A stretch of 64,000 nt of DNA from contig JACGCM010002238.1 of assembly GCA_014058105.1 (NCBI GenBank), positions 1,674,001-1,738,000 on the forward strand. Reading direction: 5' to 3'. The notes under the pieces are model-generated. The model saw only the letters and a list, made by a program, of their open reading frames with translations, did not search any database and was not told the DNA's origin. Position 1 is the first letter of the stretch, and every line of letters starts with the position of its first letter. The stretch is from Kingdonia uniflora (taxonomy: Eukaryota; Streptophyta; Magnoliopsida; Ranunculales; Circaeasteraceae). Positions 22,912 through 35,624 of the stretch are shown here, one piece after another. The position numbers and the translations under genes were made by a program.

Positions 22912-23295
22912 TGTGAAAATACATAAGAGAAAGAAATCTATATAACGATATAATTATGTGCGCATCTGTAGAATCGACTGTGGTACTACCACGTCACCTT
23001 TACTCAGTTTATTAGATTTTGCCACGTCAACCTTTTTAATCATTTTTGTTGAGCCACGTGTTTTGACGGAAATGAAACCTGCGAGAAAGTTTTTTACTTC
23101 TTTTCTAGACGTAACTCTTTTGTTCTTTCCTATCTCTCTCTCTCTAAAATTGACTCTTTTATTCTTTATTGCTATGAACTTTGATATTATACTCTAATAT
23201 GAGATGCCCAATTACAATGGAGGGAGGGTTCCTTTTATAGGAGAATAAACCTAAATTTAGAAACTATACATTAAATTGTAAAGAATATTTTCACA
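22912..23295 (-). repeat. Copia-like LTR (384 bp), partner not found
   Basis: The ends TGTGAAAATA and TATTTTCACA form a 10-bp inverted repeat. Minus-strand reading gives a promoter-like CCTATAAAAGGAACC, then AATAAAGAATAAAA, ending in TTTTCACA and followed by a primer-binding-site-like TGGTATTAGAG. These place it as a minus-strand 5' LTR. No second copy or coding region is in the window. Confidence 0.6.
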
Positions 23296-25841
23296 ATAAT
23301 ATCTTCTAATTTTACAACCAATCTCCTAAGATTCTTGCATATAATTCCTTGAAGTGATGTAAAGATATTTCTTCATGAAAACTCTTGCATATATCTTTAA
23401 TATAAAATATCTTCAAGGGTCATGGATGCAATATATTTTTTGATCTTGAGACCAAATATATTGTGTCTTTGAATTTATGTGCTATAAACTGTTGGAGACA
23501 CTTTTACTTGACTTTAAGAGCTTGGTTTTAAATATCCATCTCCAATAGCTACAATCAAACAAACGCACATAAGTACCTTAAGTTAAATATAATGGACGAC
23601 TAAAATACATGTTCGGGTATATTAAAAATGTCATAATTACGCGCTCATCATTTATTCTTTTATATATTTGTGTTTATTGAATTTAAAATTGCCGGATTGA
23701 TATTTTTTTCATTATATTATCTTATTCGTCTTGAAACAAAACCCTCCTAGTCAGTATGATAAATGGGTTGAATCAGTGGAGGAGCTAGGAATTTAGGTCA
23801 GTGTGGGCAATAGAAACATCTCTGTGAGCATATATCAATGGACCTATTAGCTTGATGAATTGTGCAGAAATCAAAGGATTGGTACCTAGGAGAACCAAAT
23901 GTTATACAGTAGAACAGTAGAAGAAAATAAAATCATACAAAACTTCCACAAATAATCATATATAATTATTCTCTATTTTACTTTAATCATAGTTTTAAGG
24001 TAAAAAGAGTTTGATGAGTTTGAACAAACTTATCTTGAGATATTTGTATAAAGACACACCTATTCTCAATATCTTCCATTTGAGCAAAACATCCATAAAA
24101 TGAGTCATATTTCATGTTTCAACAATATTAATGTATTTAGGGTATTAGCTTAAAAGGATCTTGGTAAGTAATAAGTTATTTCAGATATTTTTCTTTTTCT
24201 CTATAACGACTCATAACTACCAAACACACAAAGAACTACATATATTTTCCCTGACTACATTTTTTTGACATTTTTTCAAAATAAGCTAGATTCAAACCTT
24301 CGAAAAACGATTTTAACCGAATTAATTAAGTGTTACAATCTCATCCAGCAATATCTGCAATGGATCTACCAAAACTCATACTCAATCATAAAAAACATCT
24401 AAATTTCATCATAATGTACTATCAAACTCTAACTCATGGTCCCTTAGTCATGTATAATGTGAGTAGTACAAGTCTGCAAGATTTATATGAAAACTCAATT
24501 TCTACATAAGGTCTCATGATTGCAACAATTGCCTTTTTCTCCCTTCCCTTCGCTTCTCTTCCTTTCCCTTCTCTTCCAGAGATACACACCTGCATGCATC
24601 AATCTACATATTATCATGGCGTCAGTAGACATTAAGTGGGATACAAAATTACTGACTACCCGTATATATCCTATATTTCGTTAGACAAATTGACCAAATT
24701 CACCCAATAACATATAACTGTAGTGCCATAAGCAAAACACTTCATAAACACTAACATTAATTCAAACTCAAGGGGTGAAAATAGTAGCATCACCCCCAAA
24801 AAAAATTAGTGTAATTTAAAGGTATTTAAAGGATCTATTGTATAAATCCAAATGCAATAACAATGTTAGACGAATCTTCAGAGTGTTAGATCCAAATACA
24901 ATAGGAAATGCATGAGATCAAACTTAGCTATTATTTGTGTGCATATATCAACATACCTATTAGATGTGACTTTTTTAGCTATCATCTTCTTCTGTACGAA
25001 GATTAAAGACATTGATTTCCCGTTTTGCATATCTTTTACTCTACATTTTATCAAACCATCTATTCTTAATGAGCTAATCATTAACTATCAGAAATCTTTA
25101 GCTTTGAGTCATAATTACGCCTCAGACTTTTTGTTGATCATCTTTTGTTACATATACACAGGCTTTGGAGCCTTACAAGCTATACAACACAGTAAATGAG
25201 AGCAATCTATATAACAATATATAATTTCTCACACATCTCTAGAAACGATTAGATCTAAAGTTACGTGTGTATATATATTTTGTAATGTATATGAATAAAT
25301 ACTGATCTAATTTCTTTTTTATAATCGTATTTTTTTAGTCTATTTATATCCTACCACATGCCTTTTTTCGGAGTTTATTTATATCCTACCCTAAGCATTT
25401 GACGATTTATGTCATGAACAACTCTATAATTTAGCTATACGTAGTTGATCGATTTGACTAGAACCTTACATAGTATTTACCCATATCATCTACGCTGACA
25501 TGTTTTTAGTTATGTGTTTATCTATGAAGGTATGCCGAGCTTTACTCAATCAAAGCAGATGAGCATCTTTGTATGAAGATGAAAGGTCAAATAAACTCTA
25601 CAATTCCTATATTCTCCGTGAGTAGTTCAAAGGAAGTTATATTGTTAAGTTGATCAATACTAACACAAATAAGGAATTGCATGCCGGTCAAATATTTTAT
25701 CTCAAAGGAAGCGATGTCTTACTGATACTAGAAGTGCTTCAAATACAACTTCATCTACTATTGTTGCTGTGATAGATGATATCTAGCAATCCAACAACTT
25801 ATATCTTCACATTAAGTTATATGTCCTAACTTCATGTATTA
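23296..25841. other. AT-rich stretch without recognised genes
   Basis: Nothing codes for a recognisable protein. Near 23,780 the sequence GTGGAGGAGCTAGGAATTTA resembles the end of common plant DNA-transposon remnants, but no partner end was found. At 25,206 TCTATATAACAATATATAAT could be a Helitron 5' end (A/TC), which is not proven. Confidence 0.3.
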
Positions 25842-26309
25842 AATGTTATACATAGCTATGATACAAATTATTTTTGTATTCCTGCTTTTTATCAATATGG
25901 TTTGTATCTCCGTAGATATGCCTAACAATAACCAATCTACCAAAAGGCGACATGTTAAAATGAAGAAGAAGGGGTACATGAACTTTCCAGCTACTATATG
26001 GTATGTGAATAGTACAAAAGAAGCTAGATTGATGAGACGATCTATATTACCGCAGATTAGAAATCGTCAGTTACATATTTTATACATAGCTATGATACAA
26101 ATTATTTTTGTATTCCTGCTTTTTATCAATATGGTTTGTATCTCCGTAGATATGCCTAACAATAACCAATCTACCAAAAGGCGACATGTTAAAATGAAGA
26201 AGAAGGGGTACATGAACTTTCCAGCTACTATATGGTATGTGAATAGTACAAAAGAAGCTTGATTGATGAGACGATCTATATTACCGCAGATTAGAAATCG
26301 TCAGTTACA
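25842..26309 (+). repeat. Near-perfect 234-bp tandem duplication
   Basis: Two adjacent copies begin ATACATAGCTATGATACAAA at 25,848 and 26,082, an offset of 234 bp (78 codons). The open frame 25,843-26,262 therefore holds the same peptide twice (VDMPNNNQSTKRRHVKMKKK, then PATIWYVNSTKEA). I noticed one difference between copies (CTAGAT/CTTGAT). A third, diverged piece lies at about 26,440-26,500. Confidence 0.85.
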
Positions 26310-27502
26310 TATTTTATTTCATACATCACTAGGTAAGATATCAAGCATCTTTTGAACTTTCCATATACTTTATTTTCACCATCCATTTGACAACACATGA
26401 GCTCTACAACTCCTACTTGTTCCTTAAATATTTTAAAAGAAGCCAGACTGTTGAGACGATCTAAATTAGTCCAACGAAAGAATCGACAATTATATATCTT
26501 TACTCATACAACACCAGGTTAGGTATAAGTTGTTTTAAATTTAATGTTTACTTCATTTTTATCATGTAATTGACAATAATGTTTACTTCATATTGCAGCT
26601 CATTTGTCCCAAAATATCACCTTGAGAACTAAACATCTCAATTCCGAAAAGTGCATTCTCCCACTTAAATCATTTGATTCTTGCTTGAGTAAGAGAATGA
26701 TGAATCATATTTATACTACAAGTCCTTCGTTAGCGAGATTGTGTACTTTTGGGGTTGTGGTAGACAATTTTCAACGTTCACATAGCTTATTGAATGGGAG
26801 TAAGTAGCAATGTACTAATTTTAAATGTCATATTATTCCTTTTTTTGGTTAACATAAACAATGTTCACTAGAAACTCCTTCTCAGATATGGCTATCATAA
26901 ATCACACAAGGGAAAATCGTCGATTGAGAAAGCAATGAATAGACGACCAAAGAAAGAATAAATTTACTTATTATGTTGGGAGCACCTCATGTTTTAATGA
27001 AAGTTTTGGAGAGAATATTCGACAGCCAATCAATCACTCAATTACAAGTAAGTAATGTTTTGAATATTAATACTCAAAACTCTATAGTCTTCAATAATTC
27101 ATCACCAATTCACTTAGTTAGTACTACCAAAACTCTATATTCTCCTATTCTACTGATGAAGTAGACAACAAACTTATACATGTAATATTTTCTTATTGTT
27201 TTATGGAATATTTTTTCTTTGCATATTTCATTCCATATTGCATTAGATTTTCATTAATTACCACTAATTGATCTTAATTAAATTGGATCTTAATAATTCT
27301 GCATAATATAAACAACTAAAATGAACTTAAACATGAACATGGGATATATAGTAAAACTAAAATCACATGCATACATAAATTGCATAGTTAAAAACTGCTA
27401 TTTCATTCAGATTCAAAATATAATAAATTATGCAATGAATTTTTATCTTATTATGTAATATTTATTTCAGGAAAAATATTTCAGGCATAGAATTGTGAGA
27501 AT
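26310..27502. other. Probable Helitron 5' region, no recognised protein
   Basis: AT-rich with short open stretches (26,604-26,807; 26,973-27,164) that I cannot assign. Basic Arg-rich stretches (for example near 26,920) resemble the repeated MRRS...RNRQL motif upstream. Confidence 0.3.
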
Positions 27503-29730
27503 CCTACTGAAGTATGTAGCTTTTGCAGGGCAATTTTGTGGTATGAAGAAAGGAATGAAAAAACAAAGAACACTGACAGTCTGAAATATACTATTTGTTG
27601 CCAAGAAGGTGATGTGGAGTTAGCATTTCTGAAAAAAAGTCCGAAGATTCTACGGGTACTACTTGATTATGAAGGTGGTAGAAGATCTACAAAGTTCCGC
27701 GGAAGCATTCGAATCTACAATTCGGATAAACAAGGGCAGGGACATGGCTACTATTATTATTGAAGAGAATATGAAAAAAGATTTAAAAAGTGGCAAATAT
27801 GTAGTACGGCTGGTTCCCTAATTTGGATTGCTGTAATATTTTTGTGCTAGAAGCATGCTGAAGAATTTTTAACTTCGACATTCCTTTTAGGTAACCAGCC
27901 GTACAAGGATTATCTTACCATCTTCAAGATGAGTAATCAATTGTATTTTGAGATGAAGAAAATTTACTAGATGTGGCCAACAGAGCATCTATCAAAGAAA
28001 CTATGTTTACTCAATGGATGTGCACAAATAGCACATAGGAGTCTGCTTGCAAACTTACTTATGTCGACTTTCCAACCCAGTGGGTGTGGCATGATAAGGC
28101 GAGGATTTTGGCACTGCAAAAATATTAATCTAAAATCGAGCGTATTTACAATGCACATCCTACTTCAGGTGAGCGTTTTTATCTATGTTTACTTCTTAAC
28201 AAAGTTAAAGGTCCTAGAAGCTATGAAGAAATATGAATGATTGATGGTATGGCATACCCTGATTTTAAAAGTGTATGTGCATCTTTAGGAATGTAAGAAA
28301 ATGATAATGAATGGCATAAGGCAATTAAAGAAGTGAGTCATTGCTCATCTAGTCATATGTTAAGGCATTTGTTTTATGAAGTTATGGATCCTAAAGATAT
28401 CTAGGAAATGAATTGGAAACATTTATCAGATGACTACTTGAAAAGAAAAAAAGAGTGTTACAGGAGATGAGAGTTTAACTATGACTGATATACAATTGAA
28501 AAATCTTACATTCATGGACATCGAGAATGTGATGAATCAGAATAATTGATCTCTTAAAGATTACTTTTAGAAATTATTCCCAAAATTGAATAAGAACACG
28601 ATGAGGAGGAATAGATTAATATTGGAGGAACAAAACTATGACAAGGAAAAACTCAAGGACGAGTATACTGAATTATTAAAAGGTTTAAAACATGGACAAA
28701 AAAATATTTATGAAGAAATCATATATGTGGCTGAGAATGAAGTGGGAGGGGTAGTTTTTGCTTATGGCAGCGGGGGTACTGGAAAAACTTACCTTTACAA
28801 TAAAATTATTACTTGTCTTCATTCTCGGGGTAAAATTATATTGGTTGTAGCTTCTTCGGGTATTGCGTTATTACTATTACCAGGAGGAAGGACAACACAT
28901 TCAAGATTTTGAATCCTGGTTATAATGAATGAAAGTACCACTTGTGACATTAAATATGATTGCTCAGTGGCATATTTACTTAGGATAGAAAATTTTATCA
29001 TATGAGATGAAGCACCTACGTGTCATAAATAGATTTGTATAGCTGTGGATAAAAGCTTTAGAGATGTAATGTGTGGAGGAACGAAAGATTTTGAGGATAC
29101 AATGTTTGGTAGAAAGCCTATGTTAATGAGGGGAGACTTTCGACAAATACTACCAATTGTTTTGAATGGATTAAGGGAAGCAATAGTAAGTTCATCCAAA
29201 ATTAGATCATATGTATAGAGACATTGCAAACCATTCTGCTTAACTACAATTGTGCGGCTAAAGAATGATAATTTAAGTTGTAAAGGTAAAGAAGATATGA
29301 ATAACTTTAGCAAATGGATATTAGATGTAGAAGATGGTAAATTGCCTACGTATTCCTAAAATGGAGAGATTAATCCAAATTGGATCAAAATTCCAGATGA
29401 ATTACTCATTATACCAGGGGAGTCGCCGATCCAACAAATTGTAATATCCAGCTACCCTAATATACAAAAAAGGTTTAAGGAAATAGATTTCTTAAGGGAT
29501 AGATGTATTTTGATGCCAATAAATGATTGTGTAGAAAAAGTGAACACTCACATTATTACAATGCTTGATAGAAGATGTTTAGCCATGGTCAGTTGTATGT
29601 TACAGTTTCAAGGGAAACTTCACCTGAAGGGATGAAAATTTTAATAAAGAAAGTAAACATAGAGCCTTCAAACATCACATTATTTTCCATGAAGTTTTTA
29701 ATAACTGAGGTATTATTGTGATATCTTCAT
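27503..29730 (+). pseudogene. Helitron helicase (PIF1-like) pseudogene
   Basis: In order: the cysteine-bearing start motif (PTEVCSFCRAILWYEERN, CCQEGDVEL, FRGSIRIYNS); at about 28,140-28,430 the linker motif (IERIYNAHPTSGERFYL, KVKGPRSYEEI, HKAIKEVSHC); at 28,690-28,910 Walker A ([14 protein letters not shown]) and [20 protein letters not shown]; then DEAPTCHK, RGDFRQILPIV, and the C-terminal NDCVEKVN and GQLYVTVSRETSPEGMKILI. This is the helicase of plant Helitrons. The Rep (HUH) domain that should follow the start motif is absent. Stops and frameshifts run throughout. An RPA-like gene commonly accompanies this one in plant Helitrons and lies at 48.6 kb. Confidence 0.88.
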
Positions 29731-30653
29731 CTTAGATTTATTTTATTCTACATTTATTATTTCTACAAGTTTTACTAATTATCTCATAAATTTTACACTG
29801 ATATCTATTACAGATATATTTTGTTGGATTTAGGGTCATTTGCAACAGTAGTAACTCCGCCAAATCTCTACTAGTATAGTGGTTATTCACAAAGCATGTA
29901 CAATAGAATGTCAATTCCAGGTAAAATTAACATTTAATATTTTTTTATAGAAAATGCATCAGTAATGATTATGCTTAATAATCAAGGTATTTAAAATACT
30001 TATTTCTTAAGGCGACATCATAAATATTTTTGCCCAATCATGGACATTTTCCACTGGAAGTATCCGAATTCTAATTATCAAGTATACCAGTCTAATATTA
30101 TGATATATTAGCCTACAATGCAACCCACAAAACCATAAATAATAAGTTACAACAATCACCAAATATGAGATCGATAGAATATGGAATGGATATATAATTC
30201 CCATAGTGGGAACCACATTATCGTGTTAACTTCTTATTTCTGTTCATTTATTCAATTTATGAGCCTTTGTTACCTAGGTTTTGTTATCAAATATTCCAGG
30301 ATATCATAATCCAACTTGCTATAAAAATGTTAATGTTTATTGTAATTGTTTTCAAACAACAAATTAGTTTGTAATAATGTCATGAAGCAATAATAAAATA
30401 CTTTGTTACTTTTACATTTATTTTACTTAATTTTTTTATTTTGCAGTATACAATCAATTCAGCTTTATGGAAAGCTTGCAAAGAAGTAATGTCTCCATTA
30501 TATCCTGGTTTGTGATTCAGGTGTGTGTTTCATTCAATTGCCCCATTAAAGTTGCATCAATATTTTTAGTTATATTGTAGTACTAAAATTCGCGAGTACA
30601 TATACTTTACCAATTGGAAGCTAGAAATTACAAATTAAAAAATGACTTTAGTT
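29731..30653. other. Helitron sequence after the helicase, unassigned
   Basis: AT-rich. A splice-acceptor-like TTTTGCAG near 30,447 precedes YTINSALWKACKEVMSPLYP, possibly an exon of the RPA-like gene, but I could not align it. Confidence 0.3.
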
Positions 30654-30791
30654 CTAAAGTATGTTATCTCATTGCGCATCCTATGATGCTTTATTTGAAT
30701 GACTATAAAAATAACTTTTGTCCTAAAGTATGTTATCTAATTGTGTATCCTATGATCCTTTATTTGAATGACTATATCAACATGATTATGA
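30654..30791. repeat. Two-copy 69-bp tandem repeat
   Basis: CTAAAGTATGTTATCT followed by TTTATTTGAATGACTAT occurs at 30,654 and again at 30,723. Confidence 0.75.
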
Positions 30792-31019
30792 TGATGTAGT
30801 GGAGATGTTGATCATGTGTCTTAATTCAAAGTTGACCATGTTCATATCAATTAGAATAGCAACACACATTTGAAGCTGAGATCATAACTAAAATGGAGCC
30901 TAACATTACGATTTAACAGAAGTATGTTGAAATGTATAATTTTTCCATAATAGAAAGGTATGTTATATTTCATAAGACGCAACTGTACTTTTTTCCTAAG
31001 GGTTGACTATTGTGCATCT

Positions 31020-34000
31020 GCCTTCAACCTTGCAACCCTCTCATTCAGTTCATTACACCGCTTTTAGGCTAGCCGAAGATCGATATCTTTAACAGGCAAG
31101 GCCTCACTCAACTGCTCAACCACACTTTCAAAATTTACCAAGTCAGTTTGAACTTTCTCAAGCTCATTCTTTTTCTTAATCATTTTACTCTTCAATTGCT
31201 CAACCGCATTTTCAGAACTTACCAAGTCAGCTTGAGAATTCTCAAGCTCATTTACTTCTTGATCATTCAACCCTTCAAATAAGTTGCAAAGTTCCGTAAC
31301 TCTTTTTTTGCAATTTCTAACGACCTGATACGATATTGAGTTATATCCACTTCTTTACACTTCATCATCAACAAATCTATCCTATTTTTGAGCTTCGCTA
31401 TATTACTCTGCGCCCCCACAAGCTCCCTTTGTACTTTTTCAATTTTAACATTTGTATCTTTGATTGTTCGGGTTAGGTCGTAAACAATTTTGGTCGCCTT
31501 AGGAAACTGAATCTGTACTTTGACATATTGATCCTCCCTATCCTCGGATGCCTCTTTAATCCTATCAAACTCTACCTCAAACTCATGATTGTATTGGAGC
31601 GTCTATTGTTTGCTCACGCAAACAGTCTCTAATTTGACCTGCATCAACAAGCATGATTCAACAATACTTTACAGATACAATCAATACATATTACAGATAA
31701 CTTTACAACTTTCTAACAGATTTTTGTTTGTGACCTGCCAACAGGGTGAGATTATACTTCGACCTCAAGTTATGAAGTTATCTCACAATAATGGCAATTA
31801 CATCTACACTCTCTTTCAAGGTACACATTTTCTATGTTCAAATTTGTTAGCACTCTGAAATAGTCTGAACATACTAGATTACTATCGTTCCTAATTTTCT
31901 AACACATTTGTTATCTATATCTATTTTCTAACTTTACTCTGTAGCTCTAAAGTAGCGCAACATACAAATCCAATATTTATTGTTCTTTTCTAACCTGTAG
32001 CTCTGCCTACGAAGTCAATAGGGATGTTGAGGCATTTTCCTCTTTAGCGAGCTCTTTCTCTAATTCCTCAATTCTAAGGCGCATATCTTTAAGTTCCTAC
32101 AAATCAATGTTTATAAACATCTCTTAGCCTATTCTAAATTTATCCTACAAATTAATGTACCATACACTTTCAGTTTTCAACCCAAACAAAAACACATAAA
32201 CAAACTCCAAAATAATTTTACTATACCTTCTCATTATCTCCCTAGCGGTTCTTTAGATTAGTTCTAGCAAAAACTGAGTCCAGCCCTGTAACCACATCTT
32301 GGAAAGCCACCATCAACCTGGAGCTCCTCTTCCGCTTCGGCCTCTTCGACATAGGTACCTACTATAATAGCTTCGAGGTCAGCAGCAGAGTACCCCACTG
32401 CGATAAGTTGATGCCCAAGGCTATCCCGAGTAGATGCAACATCATCAACATTCTTATGTGCCTCGTCAGTAAGCTCGCGTATCAATACTTGATGCTTGTC
32501 CTTCACGGAAACCAAACACCCCCTCTCCAATGCCAGATCAGACCCAAGTTGAGTCCCCTTCTTCTCAAACTCGGTTCTCCTGCCTTTGAGCTCAGCCCTT
32601 CCCTCTTCGAGCCCAAGGCATATACCCTTCAACATCTAAGCAGTCTAACACAAAAAAAAGACATTTTTTAGCTTGAAAACAAATACAAGTTCAAATATCA
32701 CAAAGACATCCACTTACCACTCGGCTCAACTCCAACTATGTAGAGTTATTCAGCTTCTCAGTACCTCATCGAGCTGCTAGCCACAACTAGTTCTCCACTG
32801 CAAATTATTCATCCTCCTCAATATGTCGACTATCCTTCGCCCCACTCACAGCATCAGGCGAATCCACCCCTTTTTTTTTATGTTTACCTCGACCTTACCA
32901 CTCACTGTGGTCCACGAGGGCGAGCCAGCCATGACAGCCTTCCTCTTTTAGTGTTTTTGAGCTAGCTTGCTTAAAGTAATACCCCCAAAAACATTCGTCT
33001 GTGACATTGGAGCAGCCTTCGGTAGTACCGGACACTCTTCCCTGTCCGCTGCTCTTTTCTTACTAGCTCCAGCTCCTATCATTTATCTCTTGGCTTGAGA
33101 TTTTTGTACTTTCTCCAACCTACTGTTAGCTCTTTTGTTTCTACTGATGTCGAGCTCTTTTAGGACAATCTCGGGATCAATACCTTCTCGAGCTACATTA
33201 TCTAGCAGCGATTCTCTTTACAGTACTTTAGATCAAAGACCATTAACATAACACAATAGATTGTTCAACAAACGCAACACGGCCCTACAATTACAACAGT
33301 TTGATATCACATACAATTACTTACTTTCTTCAAAGTTTTATATACAAATTTCATGAGTTTCTCGTCCACTCTCTAAATACAATCACCTTTCACACATTAT
33401 ATTACCGTTCCAAGCTCGTTCTGCTGAATTCAGATTGAAGAAAAAAGATCGAGACGAACTAGAAAATAAATACAGACCTCTAGTTGCCGCATAATATTTT
33501 ATATCATAATACTGCAAAACGTCTACAGGAGTTATTCTCCTCTCCACCTCATTCTCCTCTCACAATCTATTCAGATTATCACAGACGTTTATCACCTCCC
33601 AGATATTCCAATTCAGTTGAGCAAGACAGGCTTCTAAAGTATTCAAAATATCTTTAGCAAGATTGTTAAGAAGTAACATCAATTTGCATTCCAACTGAGA
33701 AAGATAATACAAAATCCCCTAATCCAGATCACTTTGGACATTTCCATTAAAGTATTCAAAAAAGATCGATTCCTTTACTCTCCTCTCCGATTTCTCATGT
33801 TCTAAATCAGGCAACAAAAAGAAATATTCTTCCCCAGTTGGCACAGTACAACACCTAAATGACCTCCTAGTGTGTTTTACAATATTATCCCATTTTCCAC
33901 CTAAACTACTTTTAATTTTATAGAATTCTTTGAATACATCAGAATTTGAAGGATATTATACCAAATGACTAGGGAAATCTAGAAATTATACTTCATTCTC

Positions 34001-34120
34001 CCCCTCAGAGTCAACATCGACAGCCTCTACATTTTAATAATTACCCATACGAACAAAGGTCGATGTCTCCATATCATGTGACACCTCCATATCAGATATA
34101 GGCTTGAGGATATGGCTAGT
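31020..34120 (-). pseudogene. aORF-C of element IV, heavily broken
   Basis: From 34,120 down to about 33,330 the minus strand reads GGKWDNIVKHTRRSFRCCTV, ILNTLEACLAQLNWNIWEV, VDVLQYYDIKYYAATRG and FFNLNSAERAWNGNI. These align block by block with aORF-C of element III (VMNALECCPAQLNG, DDILKYYKLKY, FDFKSAKRAWYDH). About 33,230-32,745 is the basic linker (VLKELDISRNKRANSRLEKV). 32,635-32,264 and 31,620-31,064 are coiled coils. An upstream exon near 34,290 ends FGVVPDSYSDFE then a GT donor and matches element V. Several stops lie in the conserved domain. Function unknown. Confidence 0.65.
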
Positions 34121-34798
34121 TTCTATAACAGATTCTCCTCATACCTTAACCTACATAGAGGTCTAGCTATTCTATCAATTTTCTCAATCATTTTTTTTCT
34201 ATATACATCCATACATACATATAACATACATATACATACATCATATATATATATTTCATGCAAATCAATTACAAACCTTCAAAGTCTGAATACGAGTCAG
34301 GAACAACGCCAAATCCTTCTTTTACAACGACACCGCGCACCCAATGTCTCGACTCTGCCTCTACAACCTTCTCCCTCCTGCGATTATTGTTGTCGTATAA
34401 TATCTCACTTTATTCTCTGCTATTTACTCCCTTTTCTCTCCCTCTATTCTTTCATTTTTCTAGATTTGATAAACATTTGAATGAGGAAGAAGAACTATTA
34501 TTTATTTTTTCCCTCTTTAACTGCTAGCAGTTATTGGGCCTCACACAAGCCACCCTCGGTTTTGGAACCGAAGCGCCCCTTCTGCAATTAATGTCAGACG
34601 TTTCATACCTTTTAGCTGAAAGCGTCTTCCCATCATTATCCTACATCCTATATTTTAATATATTTCTCTCTCTCCAGCCCAAATCTGTCTCTAACCTTCC
34701 ACTCATGATGACTCTATATCACACGCGATCGAACTTTTTCTGCTCTTACACAAAAGATAAAAATTAAAGCTGATATGATTTATCTATTCCAACTACTG

Positions 34799-34807
34799 CT
34801 ACTTATA
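34799..34807 (-). promoter_or_regulatory. TATA-like box for aORF-C, element IV
   Basis: TTCTATAAGTAGCAG on the minus strand. Element V has TTCTATAAGTAGAAA at 63,229-63,243 in the same place. Confidence 0.5.
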
Positions 34808-34967
34808 GAATTGCTGATGTCATTTCCAATATTATAACATTTCAAGTTTTAAATTTTTTATTCACCAAAGTTTCCAACAATATTTACAACAAAATAATAA
34901 CAAATTCAAAAGAAACATTCTACCTCCATTCACATTCTAGTTAATCGATCTAACTCAGTTCTCTCGC

Positions 34968-35252
34968 TCATGCATAATCGTACATGAAACATCCAATATT
35001 CCTTGGAGCGCCACAACTACTTAGTTCGCCCCTAACCATCCCCTTATCTTCCTCAGTTATCTCTTCTACAACAATTTGCCTCATAATAGTTTTTTGAGCT
35101 ATAGGCTCCAAAATTACTTCACGGAATAGCTCCATGTAAAAGTGATGCCCAATCTCGTACTCCCTCTCCCTCGCAGTGAAACCTTCAAACTGGATTTTAG
35201 ATTCAGGAAACTTGGCATCATGATCTAGCAGCCCAAAAAGCTTCTCACACAA
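34968..35252 (-). CDS. aORF-B of element IV: small protein of unknown function
   Basis: 94 open codons. The frame stays open upstream to about 35,312 (TIKIIEL precedes CEKLFGLLDHDAKFPE), with no ATG found, so the start is uncertain and may be mutated. It reads KIQFEGFTAREREYEIG, FYMELFREVILEPIAQK, MRQIVVEEI and GELSSCGAPRNIGCF. Each block aligns with aORF-B of element V (YQFEGLDW, FYEELFREVIVKPSARK, MRLIVEEEI, GELIRCGSPGH), a clear homologue. Acidic and probably helical, with no known domain. A TATA box lies about 100 bp upstream. Confidence 0.6.
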   Translation of the reverse strand: MCEKLFGLLDHDAKFPESKIQFEGFTAREREYEIGHHFYMELFREVILEPIAQKTIMRQIVVEEITEEDKGMVRGELSSCGAPRNIGCFMYDYA

Positions 35253-35353
35253 TTCTATAATCTTTATTGTTAAACACCCCTCTGACGAGTGGCGAGCTAT
35301 TTGAGAATGAGTCTTTTACTGCTTTTTCCTTTCTACATGACCTTTCAAGTATT

Positions 35354-35360
35354 ATTTATA
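35354..35360 (-). promoter_or_regulatory. TATA box for aORF-B, element IV
   Basis: GTATAAAT on the minus strand. Flanking sequence (GATAAGTT, AGGGTTTCT) also precedes aORF-B in element V. Confidence 0.5.
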
Positions 35361-35624
35361 CACCTCTTAGAGATAACATCAAATCCCCCAAATTCTACAT
35401 ATTATAACCTCTATCTACTACACTTTTCCATAACTAGAAACCCTAAGATCATGATAGATAGTTATATGAACTTATCTTTCCAAATCATCCCTCACATTTT
35501 TCAAGCTACTTTTTACAATACGTCCCCTGCTCGAGATTTAATTTTTGTATATTTTATTCTACATAAGATTGTTATTACAGCTCGATTCTTCATAACTCAT
35601 CAGTTCGATATTCCTACCACACAT

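Noticed and set aside
22937..22980. TCTATATAACGATATAATTA as a Helitron 5' end
   Set aside because: It lies inside the copia-like LTR 22,912-23,295. The similar sequence at 25,206 stays only a weak candidate.
23770..24790. DNA transposon with end GTGGAGGAGCTAGG
   Set aside because: No matching inverted end or target duplication could be placed.
34112..34527. Plus-strand frames of 89-122 codons
   Set aside because: They oppose the aORF-C leader exon and promoter of element IV, and their composition looks like a shadow frame.
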